DNA from: Fusarium oxysporum f. sp. lycopersici 4287
Lineage: Eukaryota; Ascomycota; Sordariomycetes; Hypocreales; Nectriaceae
Assembly (NCBI RefSeq): GCF_000149955.1
Contig: NW_017264850.1
Coordinates: forward strand, 59,106 to 123,105
Reading direction: 5' to 3'
DNA: 64,000 bases
Part shown: in pieces, positions 53,607-63,999 of the stretch
How the letters are laid out: each line of letters starts with the position of its first letter
How positions within the stretch are numbered: position 1 is the stretch's first letter
Translations under genes and position numbers: made by a program
Notes under the pieces: generated by a model
The model's input: only the letters and a program-made list of their open reading frames with translations
What the model was told of the DNA's origin: nothing
The model's database searches: none

Positions 53607-55582
53607 ATGGCTCCTGGTTCAATTGATCCCGAGCCTCTGCCTTGGCAGTCAACAGTTGAGCGCAAGAAACAACAACAGCGTGACATTTTGTCCAAGGCTT
53701 TGCTGGAACTTGGGAAGTACAAAGAGTTACAAAATGTCGATATCGGCCAGCTTGCCGATACAACCCAAACTTTAAGCCTTATATCTAAAGGGCAGCTGAC
53801 ATGCAAAACCGTTGTGCAAGGATTGATAGAACGGTACGTCATCAATATTAGTATAAGTGCTGTGCCAAATACTTAATGCATCTTCATATAGGGCGATCCA
53901 AGTTCATCAACAGGTATGTCTTTGTATACTACGTTGCGAAAATTAATACTTTTCTAATCACAATTAACATAATGTAGACCAATTGGTAAGAATCACCCTA
54001 GGATACGATGTGTCAAGGGCTAATCTTGATCCAGTCTTACAGAAGTTGCTTTCGAAGATGCTTTGCAGCAGGCCGAAGAGCTTGATGCCTACATTATCAG
54101 CGAGAAACAGCCAATAGGACCCCTACATGGCTTGGTCGTTACTCTCAAGGACCAATTCAATATTAAGGGCTATGATAGCACTCTGGGCTACGTTGGACGG
54201 TCCTTCAATCCAGCTACTGACGATGCCGTACTGGTCAAAATTCTCAAATCACTGGGCGCTATCGTTCTCGCAAAATCGAACTTGCCTCAAAGCATTATGG
54301 TGGGCGACTGATCTCAATCCAGGCTAAACACCATGGCTTACTGGCATTTAGTGGTGCGAGACGGAGAATCCCCTTTGGGGGTTGACTACCAATCCCATGA
54401 ACAAAGATTACACACCAGGTGGCTCTACAGGTGGTGAGGCTGTCTTGCTTTCTTGCGGTGCCTCTATGCTCGGATGGGGTACAGATATTGGCGGAAGCAT
54501 CCGCATTCCTAGCCACATGATGGGCATATATGGATTGAAGCCGAGTGTGAGTTGCTATTGATACAGAAATCACCAATATCCCGCTGATTGATCACTAGAG
54601 CACAAGACTACCTTACCAAGGCGTCCCTGTTTCGACAGAGGGTCAGGAACATGTTCCATCTTCAATTGGTCCAATGGCACAGGACCTGAGCATGATCAAA
54701 TATGCCATGCACAGCCTAATCGAGTCAAAGCCATGGGATTACGATGCACGCTGCGCTCCGCTTCCTTGGCGAGGCCACTTATACGAAGAAATGCATAGCC
54801 GCCCACTTACTATCGGTGTTCTGATGGATGATGGTGTTGTTCGTCCACATCCACCGATAACGCGAGCATTGCGAGATGCAGTTGAAGCTTTGAAGCTTGA
54901 GGGTCATGAGATTGTGGAGTGGAATACTGAACTCCACGAGCAGTGTATAAGAACTATGGTGATACTCCCGGCGTCGAACCCGGGACCTAATTGACTGACG
55001 TTGCAATAGGATATGTTTTATACTGCTGATGGTGGTGAAGATATCCGCCAAGATATATCAAGGGCTGGAGAGCCATTCATCCCTCACGTCAAACGCCTTG
55101 TCAATCGCGGCAAAGCAATTTCGGTATACGAATATTGGAAGCTCAACAAGAAGAAATGGGACCTCCAGCAAGGTTACCTGGAGAAGTGGAACTCGATCCA
55201 GTCTGCAACTGGCAGAAAGGCTGACGTGCTTCTCATGCCCGTCATGCCGCATGCCGCTGTTCGACACGGTGGATGCGGCTGGGTTGGCTATACAAAGGTG
55301 TGGAATGTTCTTGACTATACCGCGATGGTTATACCTGGCGGAACGATACAGTCGGGGGATGTTGACACACCGTTCTCGTATCCTGCTAGAGGACCTGAGG
55401 ATGAATGGAACCAGGGGCTCTGGAACAAGGACAAAGACGAGATGGCCGCGATGAATCTCCCAGTTGGGCTGCAGATCGTCGGACGGAAACTTGAAGAGGA
55501 GAAAGTGCTTGGGGCTGCTGAGGTAATTGACCGCGTTGTGAAAAAGCTGCTACAGCCCCGGTATTCTCAAGCATCAACATAG
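53607..55582 (+). CDS. Amidase (amidase-signature family), 549 aa, with an 8-nt microexon
   Basis: Exons 53607-53833, 53892-53913, 53978-53985, 54035-54299, 54352-54546, 54599-54958, 55010-55582; 550 codons with stop. Signature parts in order: GPLHGLVVTLKDQFNIKG (catalytic Lys), LAKSNLPQSIM|WCETENPLWG, TPGGSTGGEAVLLS and GWGTDIGGSIRIPS (the two serines of the Ser-cisSer-Lys triad), GLKPS|STRLPYQGVPVS, and a C-terminal MNLPVGLQIVGRKLEEE. It hydrolyses a carboxamide to acid and ammonia, in the cytosol. The microexon ACCAATTG is needed to link VHQQ to LTEVAFEDAL in frame. The sixth intron resembles part of an antisense tRNA. It is divergent from the phenol-hydroxylase-like gene; it could feed an aromatic acid into the neighbouring hydroxylases. 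Confidence 0.92.
54959..55009 (-). other. Amidase intron resembling the complement of a tRNA 3' half
   Basis: On the minus strand the intron contains GGTTCGACGCC, one base from the tRNA B-box consensus, with flanking CCCGG/CCGGG arms and ending ...AGTATCACCA across the exon border. No 5' half (D arm, matching acceptor strand) is seen, so it is at most a fragment. Confidence 0.3.
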
Positions 55583-55738
55583 ATTTGCCATTTTTAGTTA
55601 GAACCAGATCATGCACCGAGGGCAGAAGATGTATAAGTTGGTTGAAGGAGCATGTCTTTTATATGCTATCTAAAGCATTCAATAACCTTTATACGCCTGT
55701 GCTGACCCTCTCTGGTATATTTTCCATCAGCCTTCTAA

Positions 55739-56877
55739 TTATTGGCTTTTTCGGCGATGAATCCTGACATAATTAAGGCTGATACCAGCGACTTCTCGAA
55801 GCAACTTCCATCGCTCGCGTTTCTCTTCCCACTGATAGACCCTCTCATCATCGAAGGCGTTGACTCTAGGCCACCCAGTATGAATCGTGGTATCAACCCA
55901 AGTTGAGCTTGGCCCCTCCATTGGTTCATCTCCCCCGCCAAGAGAGCTCACAACAACAGGCAAGTCTTCAGGAGGTACAGATAGCCGTTTCGAAATCCCA
56001 GCGTTGACTTGAGAGGGTCAGGCTGCGGGCCAAATGCAGCAATTTCGCGTTGATTGTGGGCGGTGATAAAGTCAATGGCTACATGCAGAGGCACCTGGAC
56101 TGCTGTATCCGATATGAAATTTGTAACATGGTGACTGATGGATTTGAAGATCATCTGTTGACTTAGCGCGCTGTCTTTACGGGTGAGGGTAATGGGAACT
56201 GACAATTTTCCCATATCTGTTACACGAACGTTGAAGTCGCCCCCTGAAAGAATGATTGTTACTGCCTTGAATAGTGGCTGCAGGATCAAAAACTCCTGAT
56301 CTCGAAAGCCTGGACCCCCAAATATGGACTGTGGGGGAAGAGTCACGACCTCTCGTTGATATGTCGCTACCTGGTCGCAGATTCTCCCATGCAGCTCGTT
56401 TATTAGCGTGACCAGTGATACTGGAGACATATCGGGAGGAGGTCTGCAAGGATAAAATAGCTTCGCGATGAATTGGTGATACTCGATATCATTCCGATAT
56501 GGTTGATACCATTTGTTGTATAGCCAGTTATGCAAAGCGCAGCGCAGTTCCATGTGACCCCCGACACCTGGAACGATGTATATCGGCACGGTCTTGTTGC
56601 AACAATCCTCCGCATAGTTTATTGATATATCCTTGACCCTTTTGTGACCGAGTTCAGAACAGGCGTTAGGGGCGAATGGGCAGGGTTGGAAGGCGGTTCT
56701 GGTGGAGGGCTTATATACATCTCGTCGATGATATGATTCCAGTTGACCACGAATCTCAGACAAGATTTCGTGTCGGGGCAGCGGGGCCATTTCTGTGACG
56801 CTTGAACAGACGTACATTCTGTAAGCTGGGGAAGCTTGCTTCAAGAGGTGATCTGGCAGCAGGGGGATGATGTACAA
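55739..56877 (-). CDS. Uncharacterised protein, one frameshift, about 379 aa
   Basis: Frame from ATG 56877 (alternatives 56817 and 56790) to about 56015, then a one-base shift (GACCCTCTCAAG) leads to SQVNAGISKRLSVPPEDL and the end at 55739 (DEPMEGPSSTWVD ... RRKSQ). The joined lengths fit 380 codons. I do not recognise the family. Visible features: a basic, Arg/Lys-rich N-terminal third, a CCNKTVPIYIVPGVGGHM segment, a Cys-rich PCPFAPNACSELG region, and a tail rich in Trp/Arg. No signal peptide, no membrane helix. It neighbours the viral-like remnant at 57.3 kb but has fungal-looking codon use. A single homopolymer loss would explain the break. Confidence 0.45.
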
Positions 56878-57310
56878 TTGAAACTCTTCTTCTCTGGCTG
56901 ATGCAAGATCACTGAGAATGATATATTAGGATATGAGTGGAAATTAGCAGTAGGCTTGGAGGTAGGCATAAAGCAGGCTGTATATAGTGATAGAAAATTG
57001 AATGTCGCGTTCAAACTCAACTTGAAGTAACTTCTAAAGTGTGCGCCAGGGCTTGAACCTTGCCTTGGAAGTCGGATATGAAGACAGTCAGAAGCCAACG
57101 AGTCGCCAATTGCAGAAAAGCACGATTGAACGTATTCACAAGCTCTAGGTTCGATGTGGTGACATAAGCTTTCAGCCACCGGTGTATGGACTGAAATTGA
57201 GTCACCTTATGATAGAGATCTCCCATGGATAAAAAAGTCTATATTGAGAGTAATGGCATTGGAGCACTACCTCACGAAGCTCTATATCAGTACCCTCTAC
57301 AATACAATGA

Positions 57311-58357
57311 ATGAGGCTCTGGAGTACGTCTCTCCTGTGTCTTATCCTGTCGACAGAATCGTGGCTATATCCGAAGGGGAGCATAGACACGAAGAAAATA
57401 GTGGTCGTAAATTCCATGGATCTGCGTCTGACAGAAGGCTCACTCCTCGAGACCAAAGAAGATCCTAGAATGATGTCTATATCTGAGCATAACGAGTATA
57501 AGAATGGCGACATGATAAAAATAAGATTTTAACTCCCAGAGACAAGATAGAAGTGTATGATGTGCTCATGAGAAACCACAAGGACAATCTGAACGACAAC
57601 GCAGAAGTAGATTCTATGCTTTTATCTTTCAACGCCCTCACACCTGAGTCTATGATCGGAAACTCCATATGGAGGTGGTCTAACTCCCTGCGCTCTAGCA
57701 TGTACAGGCGTACACACTCAATATCATCTAACAGGAGTATAGCCATAGACATAGGAGCAGGCTCTGGCCAATGGTCTGAGACATTCAAGGAGATGCCTGG
57801 GTGTTCATTCTTACTCAGAGAACCCGATGCAGAGAAATGTAAGTTGCTATCTAGGAGGTTAAACGGCAAAGAGATACATAAACACTCACGTTCTTTCATT
57901 AGCGTCATAGCTCAGATGAAGAAACATACGAGGAAGTATCATATGCTAAATTGTAAACTCCAAGACATCGTCGATAACAAGGCATGTGCGAAAAACATAT
58001 ATATTGTAGTTAGATGTTTTATAGCATGCTTTAGCACACACTATATCGTAGATTATATAGATCGCCTGCCCAGATTAGGAATTTTCTTTTTTGGTTCTTA
58101 CTACTCTTATGCTAACGTTCCCTTGGGTGGCTCTATTATCAGTCCGGGTTGTGGAGATGCCAGGGCTTGGCTGCAACCTGGCCACTGTCAAGTGGGCACG
58201 CGACAAGCAGTACGAGGAGCCCGTAGTAGAAGAAGAGAACTTACCCATCACATGTTCTCCAATTAGCGCACTGGATATGGCATCAATTTCCTTACATGGT
58301 GTACCCGATGCGGTAACTCAAACATGTTCACAAGTCAAGACTTCAATCTGTAGCTAG
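57311..58357 (+). pseudogene. Degraded viral-like mRNA capping enzyme (methyltransferase part), endogenous viral element
   Basis: Three consecutive pieces in shifting frames: 57311-57532, 57526-58130 and about 58130-58357. The middle piece has a SAM-binding motif SIAIDIGAGSGQW (about 57736-57775), an acidic post-I motif (EPDAEKC), then FSTHYIVDYI and FFFGSYYSYANVPLGGSI. The last piece has KWARDKQYEEPVVEEE. The order motif I, acidic motif, F-HY-x(n)-YI, Gly-rich strand and K-W-x-D-x-x-YEEP resembles the guanine-N7 methyltransferase of capping enzymes of nucleocytoplasmic large DNA viruses. The first piece (DTKKIVVVNSMDLRLTEGS) may be the end of the guanylyltransferase. Frame breaks occur at about 57525-57533 and 58130. 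Codons rich in AGA, AGG and ATA differ from neighbours. No restored sequence is given. A linear-plasmid origin is an alternative. Confidence 0.55.
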
Positions 58358-58988
58358 ATGTGTTACACATAGTATCTATTGCAGGTTCCTCATACAGCGG
58401 CTCGCTGATCTAAGCTCTTTTGCTTTAAAACACCCAAGCTTGGCTAGATAAATATTCTAAAGTGGTGGAAGGAGCAGCAATATATATTACATATACGGTT
58501 TATATTATGGTGCAAGTAGCCTTATAGGCCCATGTATTTTTCGGAGGAGTAGATGTAAGTAGTGCGGGATATAATAGACCTGACCTGGTGTATTTATACT
58601 AGCTTGAGGTATAAAAAGAAGATATTTTATTACTGTTTTAAATAGTTGCATGCTATTAACATAAACATATTACTTTTTCTGTTTTTACTTGGTAAGTTAT
58701 TTTTAATTTTAATTATATTTACTATATAGGCCACTCTCTGAGATAACAGACCTAATTAAAATCTCACTACCTAAACCCGCTCCTAATACTCGCCAGAGAG
58801 TGTGGAGCTTATAGGATCTCCGCCTCTTATTTACCCCGCTTATGATAGCCTGATGCTTCTTTATGCCTCAGCCTAGCTCAGTTTGTTTTACGGCCAAAAT
58901 TGAAAACATTAAAGAAAAAGTACTTTTAATAGCATCTGTACTTAACATTTTAGGGATTTAGGCCTCACGCGCGAAGCAGTGACTCATC
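58358..58988. other. AT-rich gene-free stretch
   Basis: 631 bp, mostly AT-rich (58450-58780). It is the 5' flank of the following gene and 3' flank of the viral-like remnant. No repeat ends recognised. Confidence 0.3.
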
Positions 58989-60259
58989 ATGGGTGATCCG
59001 CTCAGTGTAGCGTCAGGACTAATCGCCGTTGTCACCGCTACACTGCAATCAAGCAAAATACTCTATGAGACTATCCAAAGCTTCCGAAACCATCGAACTG
59101 CAGTTTTAGATCTTGTTCGCGAACTCAAAGGTCTTGAATCAGTTCTCAGTCCGCTGCAAGATCATGTGCGTTCCGATGAGACCGCGTTCTTACCGCTCAA
59201 AGTTCCCCTCATTCAGTGCCGACAGGCGTGTGTAGATTTCCAAATCCTGATCGAGCAGAACAGCAGGCGCACTCGAGCAGAGACAAGAACAAGCTTGAGA
59301 GATTGGGCCAAGTTAATGTACATGAATGGCGATATTGTTTCTTTCAAAGAACTTTTAGCTGGTTACAAAGGGACGATAACTATAGCGCTAGCTGACGCCA
59401 ACTTGTTAGTTGCTCACCCCAAGAGAAAAGGTCTCGCTAACTTGCTTCTAGGCGCTCCTCCAAGGTTACCCTTCAAGTTCTGAACGATTACAAAAACTTG
59501 ATTTGCGACACTAAGCTTGATCTGGAGAAGCATCTGAAAGACATTGACTCCAAATTGCAAGACATAGTATCTCAAGGCGCCACGGCCGAAGCTGCTGAAG
59601 GCCAGGCCAATCTCCGGAAATTCGAAAACGAAAAAGAAAGTACAGAACGATGCCTTGAGTATTTGAAACATCTCCTTGAAGAAATCAATGGGATGAGTTT
59701 TCAACCCGTTTTTACTGGGTCTGCCTCGAATGCTGCTGTCATGTCTATCTCAGCTGGCAACATGACACTTGCTGATTCCCTCACTATTTCCACGCTCAAG
59801 ACATGCAGCTACAATCTCTCGGACACCATCGACCGCCTCGAATCGCACCGTGATAATACTGAAGAGAATCTTCGGCTTAGGTCCTTGGTACAAGATTTGA
59901 ATCAGAAAATCGATCCTGGTGCGAATCGCGAGACACTTCAAAATGAGTTGGAAAGCACGAAACAGTGTTTAAGTGTCTGTGACCGGGCATCGCAATGGGC
60001 ATCCTCAGGACGGGTCCACGTGGTTGAAGATATCAGCGTCGGGAACGATGGAAAGCAAATATGCGTGTCTACACTAGGGGACCTATTTAACATCAAGGGA
60101 GCTAGGGCCGGTCATGGATCCATTCAATTCTTTGGGTCTGTTTCAGAGGGTAGTCTCAACGATGTGCTGAGATCCCAGAACCAGCGGCAATATGTACGCA
60201 ATGAAGGCACGGTAGACGAGGGATGCGTAAGTGGAGGGTATACGCAATCAACAAGATAG
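58989..60259 (+). CDS. Protein with fungal NLR-type N-terminal domain (PigL_N-like), 407 aa
   Basis: Exons 58989-59404 and 59452-60259 joined by a 47-bp GTTAGT...TAG intron; 408 codons with stop. The N-terminus MGDPLSVASGLIAVVTATLQ with SSKILYETIQSFRNH and LVRELKGLESVLSPL is the four-helix N-terminal domain found on many fungal NACHT/ankyrin (NLR-like) proteins and on the azaphilone-cluster protein PigL. A coiled-coil-like region (LEKHLKDIDSKLQDIV, LEYLKHLLEEINGM, LESHRDNTEENLRL) follows. No NACHT, ankyrin or WD domain comes after it, so it is a stand-alone signalling-type domain protein. Such proteins may take part in non-self recognition; that is inference. It converges with a small gene, stops 2 bp apart. 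Confidence 0.8.
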
Positions 60260-60261
60260 TT

Positions 60262-60642
60262 CTATTCGCTCCTCTGCGGCCTGTCCACAGCCCTATTGTG
60301 TTGCTCTCGACCAGCCTCTGCCAGAGACTTTCCTGCCCCATGTTTCTCAAAGCGAGATGCTTCAGCGTATGCGGGTGACTGCCGATTTGTAATGGCTTGG
60401 CGTTGGTTCAAGATCTTGGTAAGTTCCTGGACTGAGCTGTCTTCCCAAGAGCCAATAACTTGATAAGAGTTGACTCCAGCTCCAACGTCTTTAGCGTCAT
60501 AGAGGTGGTCTTTTGTTGATACCAAGAGCTGGACGCTGTTATCTCCGACTTTAATCTCTTGCAAACGATGCGTTGGGCGGCTGCATAATTCGGTCTCGTC
60601 TCTAGGCGGAGTTTGCGTATCTGGATCCTCAGAAGCTGACAT
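60262..60642 (-). CDS. Small uncharacterised protein, 126 aa
   Basis: A single frame from ATG 60642 (MSASEDPDTQTPP); an upstream in-frame ATG at 60672 would add ten residues. The protein is hydrophilic, with HRLQEIKVGDNSVQLLVSTKD and a helical QELTKILNQRQAIT segment; no recognised domain, no membrane helix. Codon use looks like a real gene, but it could be a 3' transcript antisense to the neighbour. Its stop is 2 bp from the stop of the convergent gene, so the two transcripts must overlap. Confidence 0.5.
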   Translation of the reverse strand: MSASEDPDTQTPPRDETELCSRPTHRLQEIKVGDNSVQLLVSTKDHLYDAKDVGAGVNSYQVIGSWEDSSVQELTKILNQRQAITNRQSPAYAEASRFEKHGAGKSLAEAGREQHNRAVDRPQRSE

Positions 60643-60672
60643 TTTGTGGTATTGTAGTGTTCGATATGACAC

Positions 60673-61499
60673 TCAGCTTCGATGAAACTAAACGGAGTGG
60701 TATGAGGGAAATTTTATCACTTACCCCGCTGTGTGAGATTTGGCACATGACGGCGTACTGAAAACTTGTGGGGCCGTGGCATTTCTTTATTTAGTTCTAA
60801 TAGTTGGTAAAACCTTACTTAATTATTACTTTAATAGTATGAGTCTATATTAATAGCCTATTAATAATTAAATTTATATAAGAAAATTTAAATAATATAC
60901 CTTACTTATAGCATCTGCTGTATTTAGTAAGCTTATACCAGCTATTGGTACGAATCCATATATTGCTCTCTGCTATAACTTAATCATTCCCTGATTTGCT
61001 TGTCCTGCTTGATGGATCTCTCGGTCCGTCATGTTTCACCACCTCGTCACCTTGCTGTCTTACCTCTGCGACCACCTGTGAAGCACGAACACGACACTGA
61101 CGCGGAAATAATATTTTTAGACAGAGAAAAACGAAATGTTTGGGAGATAAGCCACGATGCAACAATTGCTAGCTATAGCTAATAAAGACTACTACGCTTA
61201 ATTATATGATAAAGAGGAGGTATTTAGAACTAGAAGCTAGAAGCAAACTCTAATACTTTATCGTATTTTACTAGGATACTAATCTAGGTAAGATTCAAGG
61301 TTATTTTACCCTTCCTATCCTTATTGCTTTAGCTCTTAGATGCTATACTAAATACATCCTTTACTAACGCAAGATAGATAATACCTTACCTTAAAACTTA
61401 TAATTAAAATTCAAACCTATAAACTCCTTTTTCCATTTAATTAAGTATTACCTTCAAGTTAAGGAGGTGCCTATCAAAGATATTATATGATAGCACAAA
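60673..61499. other. AT-rich gene-free stretch
   Basis: 827 bp. 60780-60980 and 61190-61500 are strongly AT-rich, RIP-like; the middle (60990-61180) is balanced but has no supported gene. Confidence 0.3.
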
Positions 61500-61908
61500 C
61501 TCCCCAATAGAACTCCAGATCACCAGGACATGCAACACGCCGTATTTGCTAGCATCGTTTTCCACCTTTGTCACTGTCTCATCAGTCACCCGTTCCTATT
61601 GGCACTGCGATTACAAAACTTTAAGGTGAAAGCACCACCGAATTTCTTGTCCAAAACCTATGAAGCATGTTGTGAGCACGCCTCCAAGATCCCGTCTCTG
61701 TTGCACCGTGCGCAGAAGGCAGGCTGCCATGTCGATGCTTTAGTCTACGCATACTCGACATGTGTTGCTGGTAGCATTCTCTCCGCGATTATTCACGGGA
61801 GGGAAAGCATGGGACAGGTTCCATCGCAACAGCTCTTAGAGTCTGGACGACACTCGTTGGAAATCCTAGACAAAATGGGTCATTTCTGGGACCACGCTGC
61901 CAAAATGG
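61500..61908 (+). pseudogene. Fragment of a fungal transcription factor C-terminal region
   Basis: An open frame from about 61500 through ATG 61530 reads MQHAVFASIVFHLCHCLISHPFLLALRL, then FLSKTYEACCEHASKIPSLL, YAYSTCVAGSILSAII and LEILDKMGHFWDHAAKM, the usual closing part of the fungal-specific transcription-factor homology domain. A GTATGT donor follows at 61907/61908. DNA-binding and first regulatory parts are missing; both sides are AT-rich. So it is a relic, cut by mutation or insertion. Exon-like sequence after an ACAG at 61958 ends at a stop near 62090 and does not look like a normal end of such a protein. Confidence 0.6.
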
Positions 61909-61959
61909 TATGTCTTATACCTGTTCGAGCCATGGGGTGATAACTGACTATTTTACAGC

Positions 61960-63215
61960 ACACTCAACCCCTCAACATCAAGTACGGTGGCAAGGGCGAA
62001 GTGGTGGTCAGAGACCTAAAAGGTACCGACAAGATGGACTCCGGTATCTACCGTGCCGGCGAGGGTCCTCTCCGAGCTTCATCGCCGCTATAGCCGCTGA
62101 GTTCAGCGACAGGAAGATCTACAAGGAGGCACTTAATCAGCTTAATAACATCTACTTCCTTATTAAGGCTATTAAAATAGGCTCGCTTTATAATAAGGGC
62201 CATTTAGCTATTACTTAGGTAATTGCCCTAACAGCTTATCTAATTAAGTAATATAACTTAGTTAATATTATACTTTATAGACCCTCTAAGAAGGCATTAA
62301 GTAGCCTTATCCTTAAGGAGGTGCCTTTTCTAGAAGTACTTATTACTAAGATATATCATAAGGGGCCATCCATACCTGCACAGGTACCCATGCAAATATA
62401 ATTAAATAGGTACCTATATAAATAAGATATTATTATATTAGTAATACTAATTAACCGAAAATGCCTTATATAAGTATTTTAAAGCCAATTAACTACTTAA
62501 AACTCTATTTATTATATATCCTAGATCTAATTATCTTTATTTACCTAATTTTCTATTAATTAGCACTCTACTTGCCTTATTATAATAGATTAGGCTCCTA
62601 AAGTCTTTCCTAATAATACTCTCCCCCTAGAAGCTATTTTTAGCTTATAAACTAAGCTACTTATAGTAATTAATAAATAGGGAAGTATATATAGTTATGC
62701 CTTTATTATATAAAGATCTTTAAAGGCAAAGACCCTTAGTTAAGCTTTTATAATTACCTATATATATAATTATAAAGGAAGGCCTAGGTCTAATTAAGTA
62801 AGTAAGAGAAAGACTTTATTATATTATATAGCCTACCTTTTCTTAATTAATACTATAGAGAGTAGTTATAAGACTTAATAGGCAGTTAAGTATGATTATA
62901 ATCCTTATACTTATATATATAATTATAAGCTAAGCTATAGGCTAAGGGTATATTTAATTTACTATTAAATTATAAGTAATTAAAAGTAAATTATATAGCT
63001 ACTTATAAAAGCTAGTATAAAGCCTAAAGAGACATAAATATTTATTAGGCTTTTAAATAGATTTAGCCTTATAATTTAATAAGATATTTATAATATTATT
63101 ATATAAAGTAAATAAGATCTTACTAAAGGCTAAAACTTAATATATATCCTTATTAATAAGCTTATTAATTAAGGCTTTAAAAGTTATTTTTATTTTAATT
63201 AAGATAATAAGGTTA
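61960..63215. other. AT-rich stretch before the transposon
   Basis: 1.26 kb. From about 62120 to 63215 the sequence is extremely AT-rich with stops everywhere, as in RIP-altered repeats. No element ends or gene recognised. The first 130 bp are balanced and uninformative. Confidence 0.4.
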
Positions 63216-63223
63216 ACGTGTAT

Positions 63224-63257
63224 GATAAGCGAGTGTCACAGATAAGCGAGTGTCACA
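63224..63257 (+). repeat. Two perfect 17-bp tandem units in the transposon end
   Basis: GATAAGCGAGTGTCACA twice without a mismatch, 8 bp inside the element border. Such units in pogo/Fot ends are usual transposase binding sites. Confidence 0.85.
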
Positions 63258-63321
63258 AAAATCTCAACCTCTTGACTTTAAATCGCTTTAAAACCACCAT
63301 AAACCATCTAATCAATTAAAA

Positions 63322-63999
63322 CTACTCGCTATACTCTTCTCCTGGGGTCTCAATCACTACCCGACAGGTCCTTGCATTATGCCCGGCCTTGCCGCATACA
63401 CCGCAACGCCGACCACCCGGGCGCTCCGACCTTCCTCGAGCACCATTTCTAGATGATTCGGCCACTACCTGCGCATCAACATCCATCTGATCAACTACTT
63501 GCGATGCTTCCTGTACTGTCATCGCCCCTCCTTTCTGTAGTCTAGTCCTTTTTGCCCTTCGGCGCCGGCTTAGTATCTTATTTGCTTGTTCAAGATCCTT
63601 TAACCTAGCCTCTACTAAGGCTAGCCGATGTAGAGCTGCCTTTGTTGCTTTAGTACTAGACTTTAAAGCTTCAATTATTGACTCTGGGGAGCTGCTTTTA
63701 TGACTTCTGATTCGCCTTTCGAGGTATTCAGATTGAGATTGAGCCTCAGTTGCTGTCTTTGGGGTCTTTGAAACCCATGGGGTCGAAGGGTTAGCAGCCT
63801 CCCCGGGAGGCGTTGGAGTCCGTAGCTGCACATCAAGCTTTGAGATTACATTTTCCGGGTTAAGAGGAGCAAGACCAGCTCCTCTAAAACCTCCCCGGAT
63901 ATTGCTTTCAGTAAAAGTATCTTTAAATGCAGCATAAAAGGCAGAAAAGAACTCGGTCTTAGAAATATGGGTTATAGAGCATCTAATCAGATGCTCTAT
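63322..63999 (-). CDS. Pogo/Fot-like DDE transposase, C-terminal part
   Basis: Open frame from the window border (codon start 63999) to the stop at 63322, no break. Parts: ISKTEFFSAFYAAFKDTF, FRGAGLAPLNPENVISKLD (the conserved end of the DDE domain of fungal Fot/pogo transposases), a Ser/Lys-rich linker with coiled-coil-like LALVEARLKDLEQANKIL, a basic SRRRRAKRTRLQKGG motif and a final CGVCGKAGHNARTC zinc knuckle. The enzyme cuts and pastes the element at TA sites in the nucleus. The HTH and catalytic Asp residues lie outside the window. The protein matches the broken one at 38-40 kb. Confidence 0.9.
   Translation of the reverse strand: MEHLIRCSITHISKTEFFSAFYAAFKDTFTESNIRGGFRGAGLAPLNPENVISKLDVQLRTPTPPGEAANPSTPWVSKTPKTATEAQSQSEYLERRIRSHKSSSPESIIEALKSSTKATKAALHRLALVEARLKDLEQANKILSRRRRAKRTRLQKGGAMTVQEASQVVDQMDVDAQVVAESSRNGARGRSERPGGRRCGVCGKAGHNARTCRVVIETPGEEYSE

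Noticed and set aside
54890..55010. A functional tRNA gene on the minus strand
   Set aside because: Only a T-arm-like part and a CCA-like end are seen; no D arm, anticodon arm or matching 5' acceptor strand.
57202..57513. 103-residue minus-strand frame opposite the viral-like remnant
   Set aside because: No motifs; it is antisense to frames with clear methyltransferase/guanylyltransferase-like content.
60980..61182. Overlapping 60-residue frames on both strands
   Set aside because: No conserved features, flanked by AT-rich decay; probably chance.
63224..63257. CRISPR-like repeat
   Set aside because: Two adjoining units without spacers in a eukaryotic transposon end; not an array.
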